Source of the DNA: an uncultured Caulobacter sp.
GTDB lineage: Bacteria > Pseudomonadota > Alphaproteobacteria > Caulobacterales > Caulobacteraceae
Direction of reading: 5' to 3'
Assembly: GCF_937900395.1 (NCBI RefSeq)
Contig: NZ_CALCDX010000215.1
Coordinates: 1 to 64,000 of the forward strand
Length of the DNA stretch: 64,000 nt
Position 1 is the first letter of the stretch; every line of letters starts with the position of its first letter. The notes beneath the pieces are model-generated. The model did not search any database. It was given only the letters and a program-made list of their open reading frames with translations, and was not told the DNA's origin. Of this stretch, positions 35,629 through 43,800 are shown piece by piece. The position numbers were made by a program, and so were the translations under genes.

Positions 35629-35656
35629 ACGTCGGCACGACGTATAAGCGCGCCCT
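35629..35656. other. Origin of transfer (oriT), Ti/RSF1010 type
   Basis: A perfect inverted repeat acgtcg-gca-cgacgt (35629-35643) is followed at once by ataagcgcgccct. The nick region closely resembles taagtgcgccct of RSF1010 and cgtataattgcgccc of Ti plasmids. It lies in the divergent gap between traA and traC, the usual place for MOBQ elements. Confidence 0.75.
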
Positions 35657-35771
35657 CCAAGATTAGAATCTCGGGAGGGACCGGACCGTCTCAGTGTGTT
35701 CCGGCGACCTTACAGCATTCCCCAACGTCCTGTTTTACGCTTGCGCCATCATCCAAACTTGGAGATTTGGG

Positions 35772-36053
35772 ATGCGCAAACCACGTGACTTCGACGCCGA
35801 GCTGAAGAGCCTCGAAGACAAGGCCAAGGCGCTCAAGGATCGTAAGGTCCGGCAGCTTGGCGACCTGGTGATCGCCACCGGCGGCGACGCGCTCGATATC
35901 GAAACCCTCGCCGGCGGGCTCCTCGACATGGCCAGCGCCAAAGATGCCGGCCGTAAGGCAGCTTGGCGCCAACGCGGCGCGGACTTCTTTCGCGGCGAAC
36001 CAACCGATCCGGGGCGTCACGGCGCTGCGCCAAGCGCTGGCGTCGACCCGTGA
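35772..36053 (+). CDS. traC: TraC-like mobilization accessory protein
   Basis: A 93-residue helical protein starting at 35772 (MRKPRDFDAELKSLEDKAKALKDRKVRQLGDLVIATGGDA). The Lys/Glu-rich coil and the LGDLVIATGGDALDIETLAGGLLDMA core match TraC proteins of Ti-type transfer regions, which help the relaxase at oriT. It is divergent from traA across oriT and overlaps the start of the TraD-like frame, as is common in these operons. The last ~25 residues (after FFRGE) are probably not conserved. Confidence 0.78.
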   Translation: MRKPRDFDAELKSLEDKAKALKDRKVRQLGDLVIATGGDALDIETLAGGLLDMASAKDAGRKAAWRQRGADFFRGEPTDPGRHGAAPSAGVDP

Positions 36054-36453
36054 CGCCGAACGCCGTGTGCGAGCCGCGCAACGCCGTCTCGAGGCGCGGC
36101 GGGCGAGGACCGACAGGCGGGCTTGGGTCGTGAAGCGGCGAGAGCGCACCCGACATCTGATCGAGCTTGGCGGCCTGGTGCAGAAGGCCGGTCTTGTCGA
36201 TCTCACCCGGGACGATCGCGCGGCGCTCTATGGTGCGTTTCTGACCCTGGCCAGGATGCTGAGAGGGGAGGTCGCCGAGCACAACCTGGCGCTCCAGGGC
36301 GAGCACCGACCGTTCCGGTCCTGGCTCCCGCCATGGGGGAGGGCGGGGCGGCCGACGTCGGGACGCGGCGGTCAGGCCCCACAGATAAGCGAGGCACAGC
36401 GCGGACAACGTGCCGTGCGCAGCTCGTCCATCGTCGCTTTGAACAACGCGTAA
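35944..36453 (+). CDS. traD: TraD-like mobilization protein
   Basis: A frame of up to 169 residues whose core KRRERTRHLIELGGLVQKAGLVDLTRDDRAALYGAFLTLARML (36130-36260) matches the TraD family of Ti-type transfer regions (PF06412). The true start is uncertain: ATG at 35944 lacks a ribosome site, and an internal GTG at 36130 would give a shorter protein near the Ti TraD length. A basic coiled segment lies between the two. The last ~25 codons overlap the convergent gene at 36372-36866. Confidence 0.68.
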   Translation: MPAVRQLGANAARTSFAANQPIRGVTALRQALASTRDAERRVRAAQRRLEARRARTDRRAWVVKRRERTRHLIELGGLVQKAGLVDLTRDDRAALYGAFLTLARMLRGEVAEHNLALQGEHRPFRSWLPPWGRAGRPTSGRGGQAPQISEAQRGQRAVRSSSIVALNNA

Positions 36454-36866
36454 CCGTCGCCTTGCTGATGGACCATCACCTTCAACGCCACCTCCAGCTT
36501 GGCGATAACGCCCTGCAGGTCGCGCGCCGGTACGGCCGGCAAGGCTTCCAGCCATTCCTCGCGGCGCTCGAACAGCGGCTTTAACTGCGCGTCGATCGCG
36601 TCCATTTCCTGCGTCGGCGACAGCGCCACGCGCTCGTCCGGCGTCATGCGTTCCCAACGTCTCTCACGGACCAGAATGGTCTCAAGGTCCGACCAGCGTA
36701 GACCGAGCCGGTCGATCTCGGCGTCGAGCGCGATCCAGGCCTCGCAGCGCGCCAGGACCTCGTTCGGCGACACCGCGCTCCCGGCGCCAGCGATCATGGG
36801 CGCCGCACTGGCAGCGCCAATCACAACGCGCCGCGACACCGCGAAGGGGTCATGGTCCCGAGACAT
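36372..36866 (-). CDS. Unknown protein A2 of a four-gene operon (paralogue of 37658-38149)
   Basis: A 164-residue protein starting at 36866 behind GGAG, overlapping the preceding gene by 17 bases. It begins with a Tat-like twin-Arg and hydrophobic segment (AVSRRVVIGAASAAPMIAGAG), then a helical region with CEAWIALDAEIDRLGLRWSDLE and ERRWERMTPDER. It ends with a Cys pair motif CPRCASLIC that could bind metal. The same layout occurs in the first gene of this operon. No known function is recognised. Confidence 0.62.
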   Translation of the reverse strand: MSRDHDPFAVSRRVVIGAASAAPMIAGAGSAVSPNEVLARCEAWIALDAEIDRLGLRWSDLETILVRERRWERMTPDERVALSPTQEMDAIDAQLKPLFERREEWLEALPAVPARDLQGVIAKLEVALKVMVHQQGDGYALFKATMDELRTARCPRCASLICGA

Positions 36867-37200
36867 CGGCAGGCTCCACATTGGACAGTGGGATGGACCT
36901 GGGGCGCGCGCGCTCGATCACATCCATCGTTCTGACGATCTCGTAGAGAGCGCCGGCGAGATGCGCCTGAACTTCCGCGACTGAAATGCCCAGCTGGCGC
37001 GCGATCAGGGCGTAGTCGAGCGCCTTGATCTGACTGAGCAGAAAGACGTCGCGCCGATCTCGGCCAAGCCGTAGCACCGCGTACGACAGGACCTGCCGCG
37101 GATTGTCTGGATCGAACGGGCGACCTCGCCAGAGGCGAGGATGTCGCCAACGCCACCCCTGATCGCGCACGAATGGCCACGGCATCTGGATCCGCGACAT
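36850..37200 (-). CDS. Small protein with sigma-70 region-4-like helix-turn-helix
   Basis: A 116-residue protein. The first ~35 residues are Trp/Arg-rich (MSRIQMPWPFVRDQGWRWR) and the central part is a sigma-region-4-like DNA-binding motif (RDVFLLSQIKALDYALIARQLGISVAEVQ). There is no region 2, so it is not a full sigma factor; it may bind DNA as a regulator. Its ATG shares one base with the stop of the HEPN-like gene (TGATG), so they are co-translated. Confidence 0.65.
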   Translation of the reverse strand: MSRIQMPWPFVRDQGWRWRHPRLWRGRPFDPDNPRQVLSYAVLRLGRDRRDVFLLSQIKALDYALIARQLGISVAEVQAHLAGALYEIVRTMDVIERARPRSIPLSNVEPADVSGP

Positions 37201-37661
37201 CAGACGGCTCCTCGCGGCTCAGGCCAGCGAGCGCCTGCAGCGTCCCCGATCGCGTCGACCAAGGCGCGCACCGTCACGCAGGCCTGCGACCAGCACACCG
37301 ATGCGATGGCGTCCGGCGCCATGTGAGACATGGCGTGAACCCGGTAGTAGGGGCTCAACAGCGCGGCGAGTTCAGGCAGCGCCGTCGGCACGTTGGAAAG
37401 CCCCGCCCGCCGTGCCGATCTGAGGGCCTTCACCAGATCGTGCCGCAGATGCACGCGACACCAGTCATCGGTGATCCCGCGTTGCAGAAGATACGCTTTC
37501 AGCGAAAGCTCGATCGCGATGGCGAGAAAGTATCGCGTCAGTTCAGGGTAGCGCGGCAACGCGGTCTCAGCGGCCTGATGAAAACCGCTCGCGTTGCGGC
37601 GGAACGTTGTCGCCAGCGAACGGTCGGCGCTGTGACGCCGCGGACGAACGCGGCGGGTCAT
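37200..37661 (-). CDS. HEPN-like domain protein
   Basis: A 153-residue helical protein. The stretch RYFLAIAIELSLKAYLLQRG, then HLRHDLVKALRSARRAGL matches the 'xELxLKAxLL...HDLxxLL' pattern of HEPN-type proteins, many of which are RNases of toxin-antitoxin or phage-defence systems. An R-x(4-6)-H catalytic motif is not clearly seen, so it may be an inactive or binding member. It overlaps its upstream neighbour by four bases (ATGA) and its downstream neighbour by one. Confidence 0.55.
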   Translation of the reverse strand: MTRRVRPRRHSADRSLATTFRRNASGFHQAAETALPRYPELTRYFLAIAIELSLKAYLLQRGITDDWCRVHLRHDLVKALRSARRAGLSNVPTALPELAALLSPYYRVHAMSHMAPDAIASVCWSQACVTVRALVDAIGDAAGARWPEPRGAV

Positions 37662-38149
37662 GTTCCACCAGTGAAGGCGCCGAGATCGCGAATGGCGCGC
37701 GTGATCAGGCCGTGAGCCCGTGGATGATCTTCTGCAAAGATGAGGCGCGCGGCGACCGACAGGTTCGCCGCCACAGCCGCGACACTTGTCGCCGGCGCCG
37801 GCCTCATCGCTCTCAGGAGGGCTTCGCCTTCCACCTCCAGCACATCGAGTCGGGCGTCGATCGCGGCCAATCTGGCGCCTTCAGGTATTCCGGCTTGCTG
37901 TTCGAGCGAAAGGCGGTGCCAGCCGTGCGCCTTCATCAGCCGGCCTTCGAGGCTGCCCCATTCCAGTTGAAGGCGGCGCTGCTCTGCGTCGATGGCGAGC
38001 CAGCGGTGACAGAGGTCAACAGATCGGCTCTGCGATCCGCCCGGCGTCGCGCTGAACATCGGCGTCGCTGATCCACCGGCGAGTATGACACGTCGAGATA
38101 GATGGTACGGGCGCACGACAGCATCCGCCGCTTTACGACGTGAGTTCAT
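37658..38149 (-). CDS. Unknown protein A1, first gene of a four-gene operon
   Basis: A 163-residue protein. It has a twin-Arg/hydrophobic start (YHLSRRVILAGGSATPMFSA) followed by CHRWLAIDAEQRRLQLEWGSLEGRLMKAHGW, which aligns with CEAWIALDAEIDRLGLRWSDLETILVRERRW of the gene at 36372-36866. Both continue with a helical region of similar length. It is divergent from an XRE gene at 38247, and no clear ribosome site is seen. Function unknown; a membrane- or periplasm-facing role is possible if the N-terminal segment is a real export signal. Confidence 0.6.
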   Translation of the reverse strand: MNSRRKAADAVVRPYHLSRRVILAGGSATPMFSATPGGSQSRSVDLCHRWLAIDAEQRRLQLEWGSLEGRLMKAHGWHRLSLEQQAGIPEGARLAAIDARLDVLEVEGEALLRAMRPAPATSVAAVAANLSVAARLIFAEDHPRAHGLITRAIRDLGAFTGGT

Positions 38150-38177
38150 GACACGTGATCCTGGGTGTGTACTACTT

Positions 38178-38236
38178 CTTTAGTATCACCGGCGATGCCT
38201 TTCGTAAAGCGAAAAGCATCTTAAACTTTACTAAAG
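38178..38236. promoter_or_regulatory. Divergent promoter with mirrored ctttagta/tactaaag sites
   Basis: The AT-rich gap between the four-gene operon and the XRE gene contains ctttagta (38178-38185) and its reverse complement tactaaag (38229-38236), 51 bp apart, with further ttta/taaa symmetry around them. It could be the operator of the XRE protein encoded at 38247. Confidence 0.45.
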
Positions 38237-38246
38237 GTAAAATACG

Positions 38247-38483
38247 ATGCTGACTGCAGCTCAGATCCGCGCCGCACGGGCACTTGTGGATTGGAGCGGG
38301 CCGAGGCTTGCTGAGGCGGCGGGGCTGTCTTTGCCGACAATCCGTAGGATGGAGAGCGCGGTGGGGCCAGGTCGCAGTGCCGTCGACAACGTTGAGGCGG
38401 TGCGCCGAGCGCTTGAGACTGCTGGTGTCATATTCCAGATGGCTGATGAAACCGCCGGCCCCGGTGTACGCCTAAGAAAGTAG
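38247..38483 (+). CDS. XRE-family helix-turn-helix regulator (small)
   Basis: A 78-residue protein that is almost entirely one HTH domain: MLTAAQIRAARALVDWSGPRLAEAAGLSLPTIRRME, then DNVEAVRRALETAGVIF. This short form is common in alphaproteobacterial mobile elements. It is divergent from the four-gene operon and is the likely repressor of that promoter and its own. The 201 bases between it and the AlpA-like gene hold no recognised gene. Confidence 0.85.
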   Translation: MLTAAQIRAARALVDWSGPRLAEAAGLSLPTIRRMESAVGPGRSAVDNVEAVRRALETAGVIFQMADETAGPGVRLRK

Positions 38484-38684
38484 CGAAGGCGGCGGTGATC
38501 CAGCTCGGCTGCGTCAAGGCGGGCGTACTGCGGCCAGCTGCGGCAGGCTACGCTAAAGGCGCCGGCAGCCTGTCTTTCTTTCCCAGAGTACGATCTGGCC
38601 CTGCAAGGTCTTGTCGTTGGCGACCCGAAATCCAATTCTGGCTCATCGAATGCCTTCAGATCCCAATCTGTGGAGCTCGCAACG

Positions 38685-38885
38685 ATGGCCGATCCGGACC
38701 GCATTGTTCGCCTGAAGACTGTGCTGGCGCGCACGGGCCTCAGTCGCTCAACCCTCTACCGCAAGATCCGTGAGGGGACGTTCCCCGCCCAGGTGCGTAT
38801 CAGCATCCACGGCGCCGGATGGCGCGAGTCGGCTCTTAACCGCTGGATTGCCGACCCGGTCGGCTTCCGTCCGGAGGCGTCGTGA
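38685..38885 (+). CDS. AlpA-family DNA-binding regulator
   Basis: A 66-residue AlpA/MerR-type winged HTH (RIVRLKTVLARTGLSRSTLYRKIREGTFPAQVRI, GWRESALNRWIADP). AlpA proteins act as positive regulators of integrase or as excisionases in P4-like elements, which fits the P4-type integrase of this element. The start at 38685 follows GGAG. The stop shares a base with the next start (TGATG). Confidence 0.88.
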   Translation: MADPDRIVRLKTVLARTGLSRSTLYRKIREGTFPAQVRISIHGAGWRESALNRWIADPVGFRPEAS

Positions 38886-39001
38886 TGGCCAAGCATCAAG
38901 TGGAGCGGATGGCCTACCGCATCAGCGAGGCTGCCGAGGTTCTCGCCCTAAGCCGTAGCTGGATAGTGAAAACGCATACGTTGTCTGTATCCGATGGCTA
39001 G
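38885..39001 (+). CDS. Truncated excisionase-like HTH peptide
   Basis: A 38-residue frame coupled to the AlpA gene. YRISEAAEVLALSRSWI matches the first half of HTH_17/excisionase domains, which normally continue with a second helix and a wing to about 60-70 residues. Here the sequence changes abruptly to VKTHTLSVSDG and stops. The gene seems cut off by a past rearrangement and is probably not functional. Confidence 0.45.
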   Translation: MAKHQVERMAYRISEAAEVLALSRSWIVKTHTLSVSDG

Positions 39002-39333
39002 CTGCCGTCACGTCGCTTGATATGCGTATGCCTGGGTAGGCTGGCGCTAGCCAGCGTTTGGCCAGCTCGATCCTCGGCGATACCGGCGAGTGGAGCCAAG
39101 CCGTCCAGCAGTCCGAGTGTCTGCATAACGGCTGCGTAGATGCCTATGCTGACGCCAGTATCGCCCTTTTCAATCTTCTGGAGAGTGGGCGTGAGGTGAA
39201 GGCCCGTTCAGCGACGATTGCCATCGATAGCCGGCGCCGGCGTCGCGCATCGCGAAGATCGGCCCCGAGCTTGTCCGCGAAGAGCGCCTAGCGCCCGCGC
39301 GCCGGCGTTGCTCTGATGGCGGATCGTCGTCAT
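38998..39333 (-). pseudogene. HipB-like XRE regulator, frameshifted
   Basis: Minus-strand pieces in different frames form a HipB-type antitoxin/regulator: MTTIRHQSNAGARALG (from ATG at 39333), LGADLRDARRRR and LSMAIVAERAF, then PTLQKIEKGDTGVSIGIYA followed by AAVMQTLGLLDGLAPLAGIA. Two single-base shifts (near 39285 and 39194) separate them. No hipA toxin gene is present nearby. The stop overlaps that of the truncated excisionase frame in a CTAG. Confidence 0.65.
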
Positions 39334-39372
39334 GAACGGGGGGTCTTGTAGTCCAACGCGGCGTGGCGCTTG

Positions 39373-39693
39373 TCATTCGGCCTCCAGCGCTAGCTCCCAC
39401 GTTTCGATTGCCAACAATACCGAGCGGCTCTGGATCGCCGCTTTTGACAGGTCGTGTTGGCTTTGCAGGTCCATCCAGAACTGCGCGTCGACGCCAAGCG
39501 CGCGTTCGAGCCGTAAGGCTGTGTCGGCGGTTATGGGTTCCAAGCCGACCGTGATCTGCTCGATGTTTGGCAGTCCCAGGGTCGCGGCCAGTGCGCTGGC
39601 GGTTATACGGCGCGGCGCAAGATAGGCTTCGCGCAGGATCTCGCCAGGGTGTGGCAGGGGCGCGGTGAAGTCGAAGTCCAGGAACGAAGCCAT
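39373..39693 (-). CDS. HigA-type antitoxin/XRE regulator without toxin
   Basis: A 106-residue protein starting at 39693 behind AGGTGAC. The HigA hallmark PLPHPGEILREAYLAP is followed by the HTH ITASALAATLGLPNIEQITVG and the closing WMDLQSQHDLSKA. HigA antitoxins are normally encoded just after a HigB RNase; no RelE/HigB-like frame is visible in the upstream 348 bases. It is therefore an orphan, a remnant, or a plain regulator. Confidence 0.85.
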   Translation of the reverse strand: MASFLDFDFTAPLPHPGEILREAYLAPRRITASALAATLGLPNIEQITVGLEPITADTALRLERALGVDAQFWMDLQSQHDLSKAAIQSRSVLLAIETWELALEAE

Positions 39694-40041
39694 TATGTCA
39701 CCTCGTGCAGGCCGGTTTGCGTCGGCCCGGGGTGATGACCTCGAACTTTGATTCTGAGGCGCCAGCCGTTTCGACAAAGAACTCGAGCGGGGCGCCGCCA
39801 TGCACCAAGCTCCAGCTTAGCTCGCCTCTAGCCGCCAGCGGCGCTCACCCACCGATCCTAAAGCGGCTGAAGGCTGAAATCAGCATATCTAACGGCGGGA
39901 AGCGCTTCTGCCGCATTGGGCCCAAAGTATATAAATACTTCACAATTAAGAATAGAGGCCATGCCTGTCAGATGCGACCAGTGTCTAACGGCTGGCCGAG
40001 AACGCGCTCTGATCATGCTCCTGGGGTGCCTTTCTCGTAGA
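39694..40041. other. Intergenic stretch upstream of higA
   Basis: No HigB-like or other recognised protein is encoded here on either strand. The left part is GC-rich, the right part (39900-40041) AT-rich. It may contain the higA promoter and traces of lost genes. Confidence 0.4.
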
Positions 40042-40374
40042 TTACTTGCGAGACTTTCGATCGTCCAAGAACATGAGCTCAAATATAGCCGGGTCGTAGA
40101 AGCGCAGCATGTGTTGTGCAAATTCATATGGATCAATTTTCAGAGCGAGAGCCCAGTCCAGATATCTATCTGGAGGAATTCTACTTCTTCCAATCTCAAT
40201 TTGAGAAATAAAAGTGTAGTGATCAGACCCAAGTATGGATGCAAGTTGACTTTGAGAAAGGTTAATATCAAGGCGCTTCTGCTTCAGCCAGGAGCCAGCT
40301 TCCTTGCGAAGTTCGGAGAATTTTGCCGTTTCTTTTTTCTTTAAGCTGCTCAAGGCAAAAACTCCGTCGCCCAT
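40042..40374 (-). CDS. XRE-family regulator divergent from the S-layer gene
   Basis: A 110-residue regulator in an AT-rich stretch unlike its neighbours, suggesting a different origin. The HTH lies at about residues 29-80 (LKQKRLDINLSQSQLASILGSDHYTFISQIEIGRSRIP). The C-terminal ~30 residues (FYDPAIFELMFLDDRK) are not recognised. It is transcribed away from the S-layer gene, and the 446-base gap between them carries two copies of a palindromic site (40627-40646 and 40692-40711). I infer that it binds them. Confidence 0.82.
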   Translation of the reverse strand: MGDGVFALSSLKKKETAKFSELRKEAGSWLKQKRLDINLSQSQLASILGSDHYTFISQIEIGRSRIPPDRYLDWALALKIDPYEFAQHMLRFYDPAIFELMFLDDRKSRK

Positions 40375-40626
40375 AATGACGATTCGACTTGCAGCTAGCC
40401 CATCGACGGAACTGCACATGCAGATCTGCATGTGTGCCGTTCTAGGCGGCGAAAATCGATCTCAGGCTGGCCGTATTGTTTCGGCGGCAGCTTTATACCG
40501 TGGTTATGCCGGGTTTATGCTCTCCGTCCACTATGGGAATCCATAGTCTCTCGTATAAATTTCGAACAGTTTAAACTAAACGTGCAGTCGGGTTATTAAG
40601 TTTAAACGCAACATGCGTTTCTGGCA

Positions 40627-40646
40627 TATAGAGTAATTGCTCTATA
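40627..40646. promoter_or_regulatory. Palindromic operator 1 before the S-layer-type gene
   Basis: The sequence tatagagtaattgctctata has 7-bp inverted arms. It is the exact reverse complement of operator 2, 65 bp away (centre to centre). Confidence 0.65.
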
Positions 40647-40691
40647 ATTCGAAGTGTGGTCCGGTGATTGCGACGAGCTGTGTATCAATGC

Positions 40692-40711
40692 TATAGAGCA
40701 ATTACTCTATA
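40692..40711. promoter_or_regulatory. Palindromic operator 2 before the S-layer-type gene
   Basis: The sequence tatagagcaattactctata, the exact reverse complement of operator 1. It lies 110 bases before the start codon and probably overlaps or abuts the promoter. Confidence 0.65.
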
Positions 40712-40820
40712 CTAAAAACTCCTTGCGAGCGTATTGGCAATGCTGTACCTGCCACCCAGGGCAATAGTTGGGGCCATGTGCCGGCTGTGGCCTTGGGACC
40801 TTTTGGGAGATAGAATTTCT

Positions 40821-43800
40821 ATGGCTTACACGACGGATCAGCTGAAGACGGCGTACACCAACGCCAATCTCGGCAAGGGGCCGGACGCAGCCACGCTGCT
40901 CACGCTCGACGCTTTCGCGACCCAATCACAGACGGGTGGGATTTCGGACGCCGTTGCGCTGTCCAAGACCTACGCGCTTGTTAACGGCACGACCGCGGTC
41001 GCCATCTCGACCTATCAGTTCTTCACCGGCAAGGCCCCGTCGGCCGCCGGTCTGGACTTCCTGGTCGACTCCACGACCAACACCTCGGACCTGAACGACG
41101 CGGCCTACGCCAAGTTCAACCAGGAAAACCGCTTCGTTAACTTCGCGATCAACCTGGCGACCGGCTCCGGTCAAGGCGCGGCTGCGTTCTCGGCTGCCTA
41201 CAAGGACGTGTCGATCACTCAGGCCGTCGCCTCGGCCTACGACAAGATCATCGGCAACAGCGCTGCTGCTGCTGCTGGCGTTGATGTCGCCGCCGCCGTC
41301 GCGTACCTGAGCCGCGCTGAAAACGTCAACTACCTGTCGACCTTCATCAAGGCCAACACCGGCCTGACCAGCGCCACCGATGTCGACCTCGCCGTGAAAG
41401 CCGCCATCATCGGTCAGATCCTGTCGATCGCGACCACCACGGGCTTGGGCGGCTATGCCGCTTCGACCGCGAAGATGATCGCGGACCTGGGTGATGACGG
41501 CGTTCTGACGGTCGACTCGGCCGCCGGCAACGACATCTTCGCCAACTATCCTTCGGCGGGCAGCTCGGTCGTCACGCTGACCAACGGCACCGACATCAAG
41601 TCGGGTAACCTGTTCGAGTCCAACCTGGTTTACACACCCGATGGCGGCGACCGTATCAACGCCCTGCAGAACGAAGACGTTCTGACCGGCCAAGGCGTGA
41701 ACCCGACGCTCAACGTTGTTCTGGGCAACTCGAACGACAACGGCGCCAACAACGTCACGCCCGTCCTGAACAACATTCAGACGGTCAAGGCCCAGTTCAC
41801 CGGCAACACCAACACGCTGGACCTGCGCTCGGCCAACAACATCCAGACCCTGGAAGTTTCGCGCATCACGGCCAACGCCGGCAGCGCCACCTTCCAGAAC
41901 ATCAGCCAGCCGGCCGCCAACCTGTCGGTGGCCAACACCACCAGCGTCCTGCAGAACGTGACCTTCAACTATGTCACGGGCGTTCTGGACGGTTCGCGCG
42001 CCACGGCTGACGCCGACGCTGGCAAGCTGAACCTGACCAACGCGACGTTGAACACTCTGACGATCGGCAACACCGGGAACACCGAGGGCTTTGAGGCCCT
42101 GGCGCTGACGTCGACGGGCGTGAACAACGTCAAGACGCTGCAGGCCACCGACCTGGAAACCCTGACCGTTTCGGGCACCGGCTCGCTGGCGATCGTCAAC
42201 ACGACCGAGACCAACGAAGCGACTACGGTCGCGACGGGCGGCCTGGCCATCGGCGACGGCATCGGCATTCGTGCGGTCGATCTGTCGGCTTTCAAGGGCA
42301 CGACCAGCATCGACATCACCAGCGCCATTGGCCTGCGCAATGACCCGCTAAACTCGGGCGCGTCGTTCTATGGCAACGTCAAGGGTGGCGAAGGCGCCGA
42401 CACCTTCTGGGTGCGCAGCTCCATCGCGGGCGAAACCACCAAGGCTGATGTGATCAACGGCGGCGACGGCGTCGACACCATCCGCTTCTACGGTGGTTCG
42501 ATTTCGGAAAAGGCGAAGATCAGCAACGTCGAAGCCCTGGAAATCCGCAACAATGGCGGCGCCAACCAAGTGGCTGACCTGGACGCCTTCGACGCCGCTC
42601 TGACCAGCGTTCTGCTGCGTGACGAGTCGGCTGGTGCCTCGACCTTCAAGCTCGACAGCATCAGCAAGACCCTTGCCGAAAGCGGCAAGATCGTCCTGCA
42701 GCACGGCATCACCGGCACCAGCGGCCAGACCGTGACGCTGAACCTGAAGGACGGTTCGGGCGCTTCGGACACCGTCGCCATCTCGGTGACCAACGGTCTG
42801 AACACCGACACCACCTTCAACTACACGCTGGAAATCGACGGCGACAACAAGGCTGACGGCACCCAAACGGGCATCGCGGTCGAGAACGTCACCATCGCTG
42901 ACAACGACACCGAGACCAACATCGTCACCTTGACGAAGGCTGCTGAGCACACCGGCACGATCAAGCTCACGGGCGGCACCGCCGACCTGGACTTCACCGT
43001 GAACTCGACGCTGGTCGCCAAGACGATCGACGCCGAAGCTCAGCTGAGCAATCTGCGCCTGACCGTCGGCGCTGCCGACCAAGCGATCAAGCTGGGCGCT
43101 GGCAACGACATCCTGACCTTCAACGGGCTGGACACCCTGACGGGCGCTGACGTTCTGACCGACGCTGGTGGCGTTGACACGGTGCGCGCCGCCTTCAGCA
43201 AGGACGTGACCGGCACGCCCTCGCTGGCGGGCATCGAGAAGTTCCACATCGTCGCCACCGAGAACACCACCATCGACCTGTCGAAGGCTGGCACGATCAC
43301 GGAACTGGCGATCCTGTCGGACAAGGCTGTCGATGGCAGCGGGGACCTGTCGCCCCTGACCGCCGAGCCCTTCGGCATCGTGGCTGGCGTCGACAAGACC
43401 GACATCATCACGCTGAAGAACACGGCCCTCTCGACCCTGAACTTCTTCGGTGACAACGATACCGACGACGTCACCCCGGCCAACCAAAGCCTGGTTCAAA
43501 CGTTCAACGGCGTCACGCTGGAGAATAACTCGGTCGAGACCCTGGCGGTCAACATCAACTCGAGCCTGGACCCCGACCTGGGCGCCACCTCCTATGCCCT
43601 GGGCAAGCTGACCGCCCATGGCGTGAAGACCGCCACGATCGCGGTTGGCAACGAAGTGACGGGCGGGGCTGCGACCACGGTCGACAACGTGTTCGCCAAG
43701 AACCTGGAGTCGCTGAAGGTCACCGCAACCGGCACCGTCAACCTCGGCACCATCGTCGGCAGCGCGACCAACAACAGCCTGAAGGTGCTTGACGCCTCGA

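Larger units (their letters stand above)
40375..40820. other. AT-rich promoter region of the S-layer-type gene
   Basis: A 446-base gap with low GC for this genome. It holds two matching palindromes listed separately and a leader of about 110 bases before the S-layer start codon at 40821. The leader is open in the same frame from an ATG at 40734, but the RsaA-like N-terminus starts only at 40821. No small RNA or other gene is recognised. Confidence 0.6.

Noticed and set aside
40734..40820. Longer N-terminus for the S-layer-type protein from an earlier ATG
   Set aside because: The extra 29 residues do not resemble RsaA, and a GGGAGA ribosome site stands before the internal ATG at 40821.
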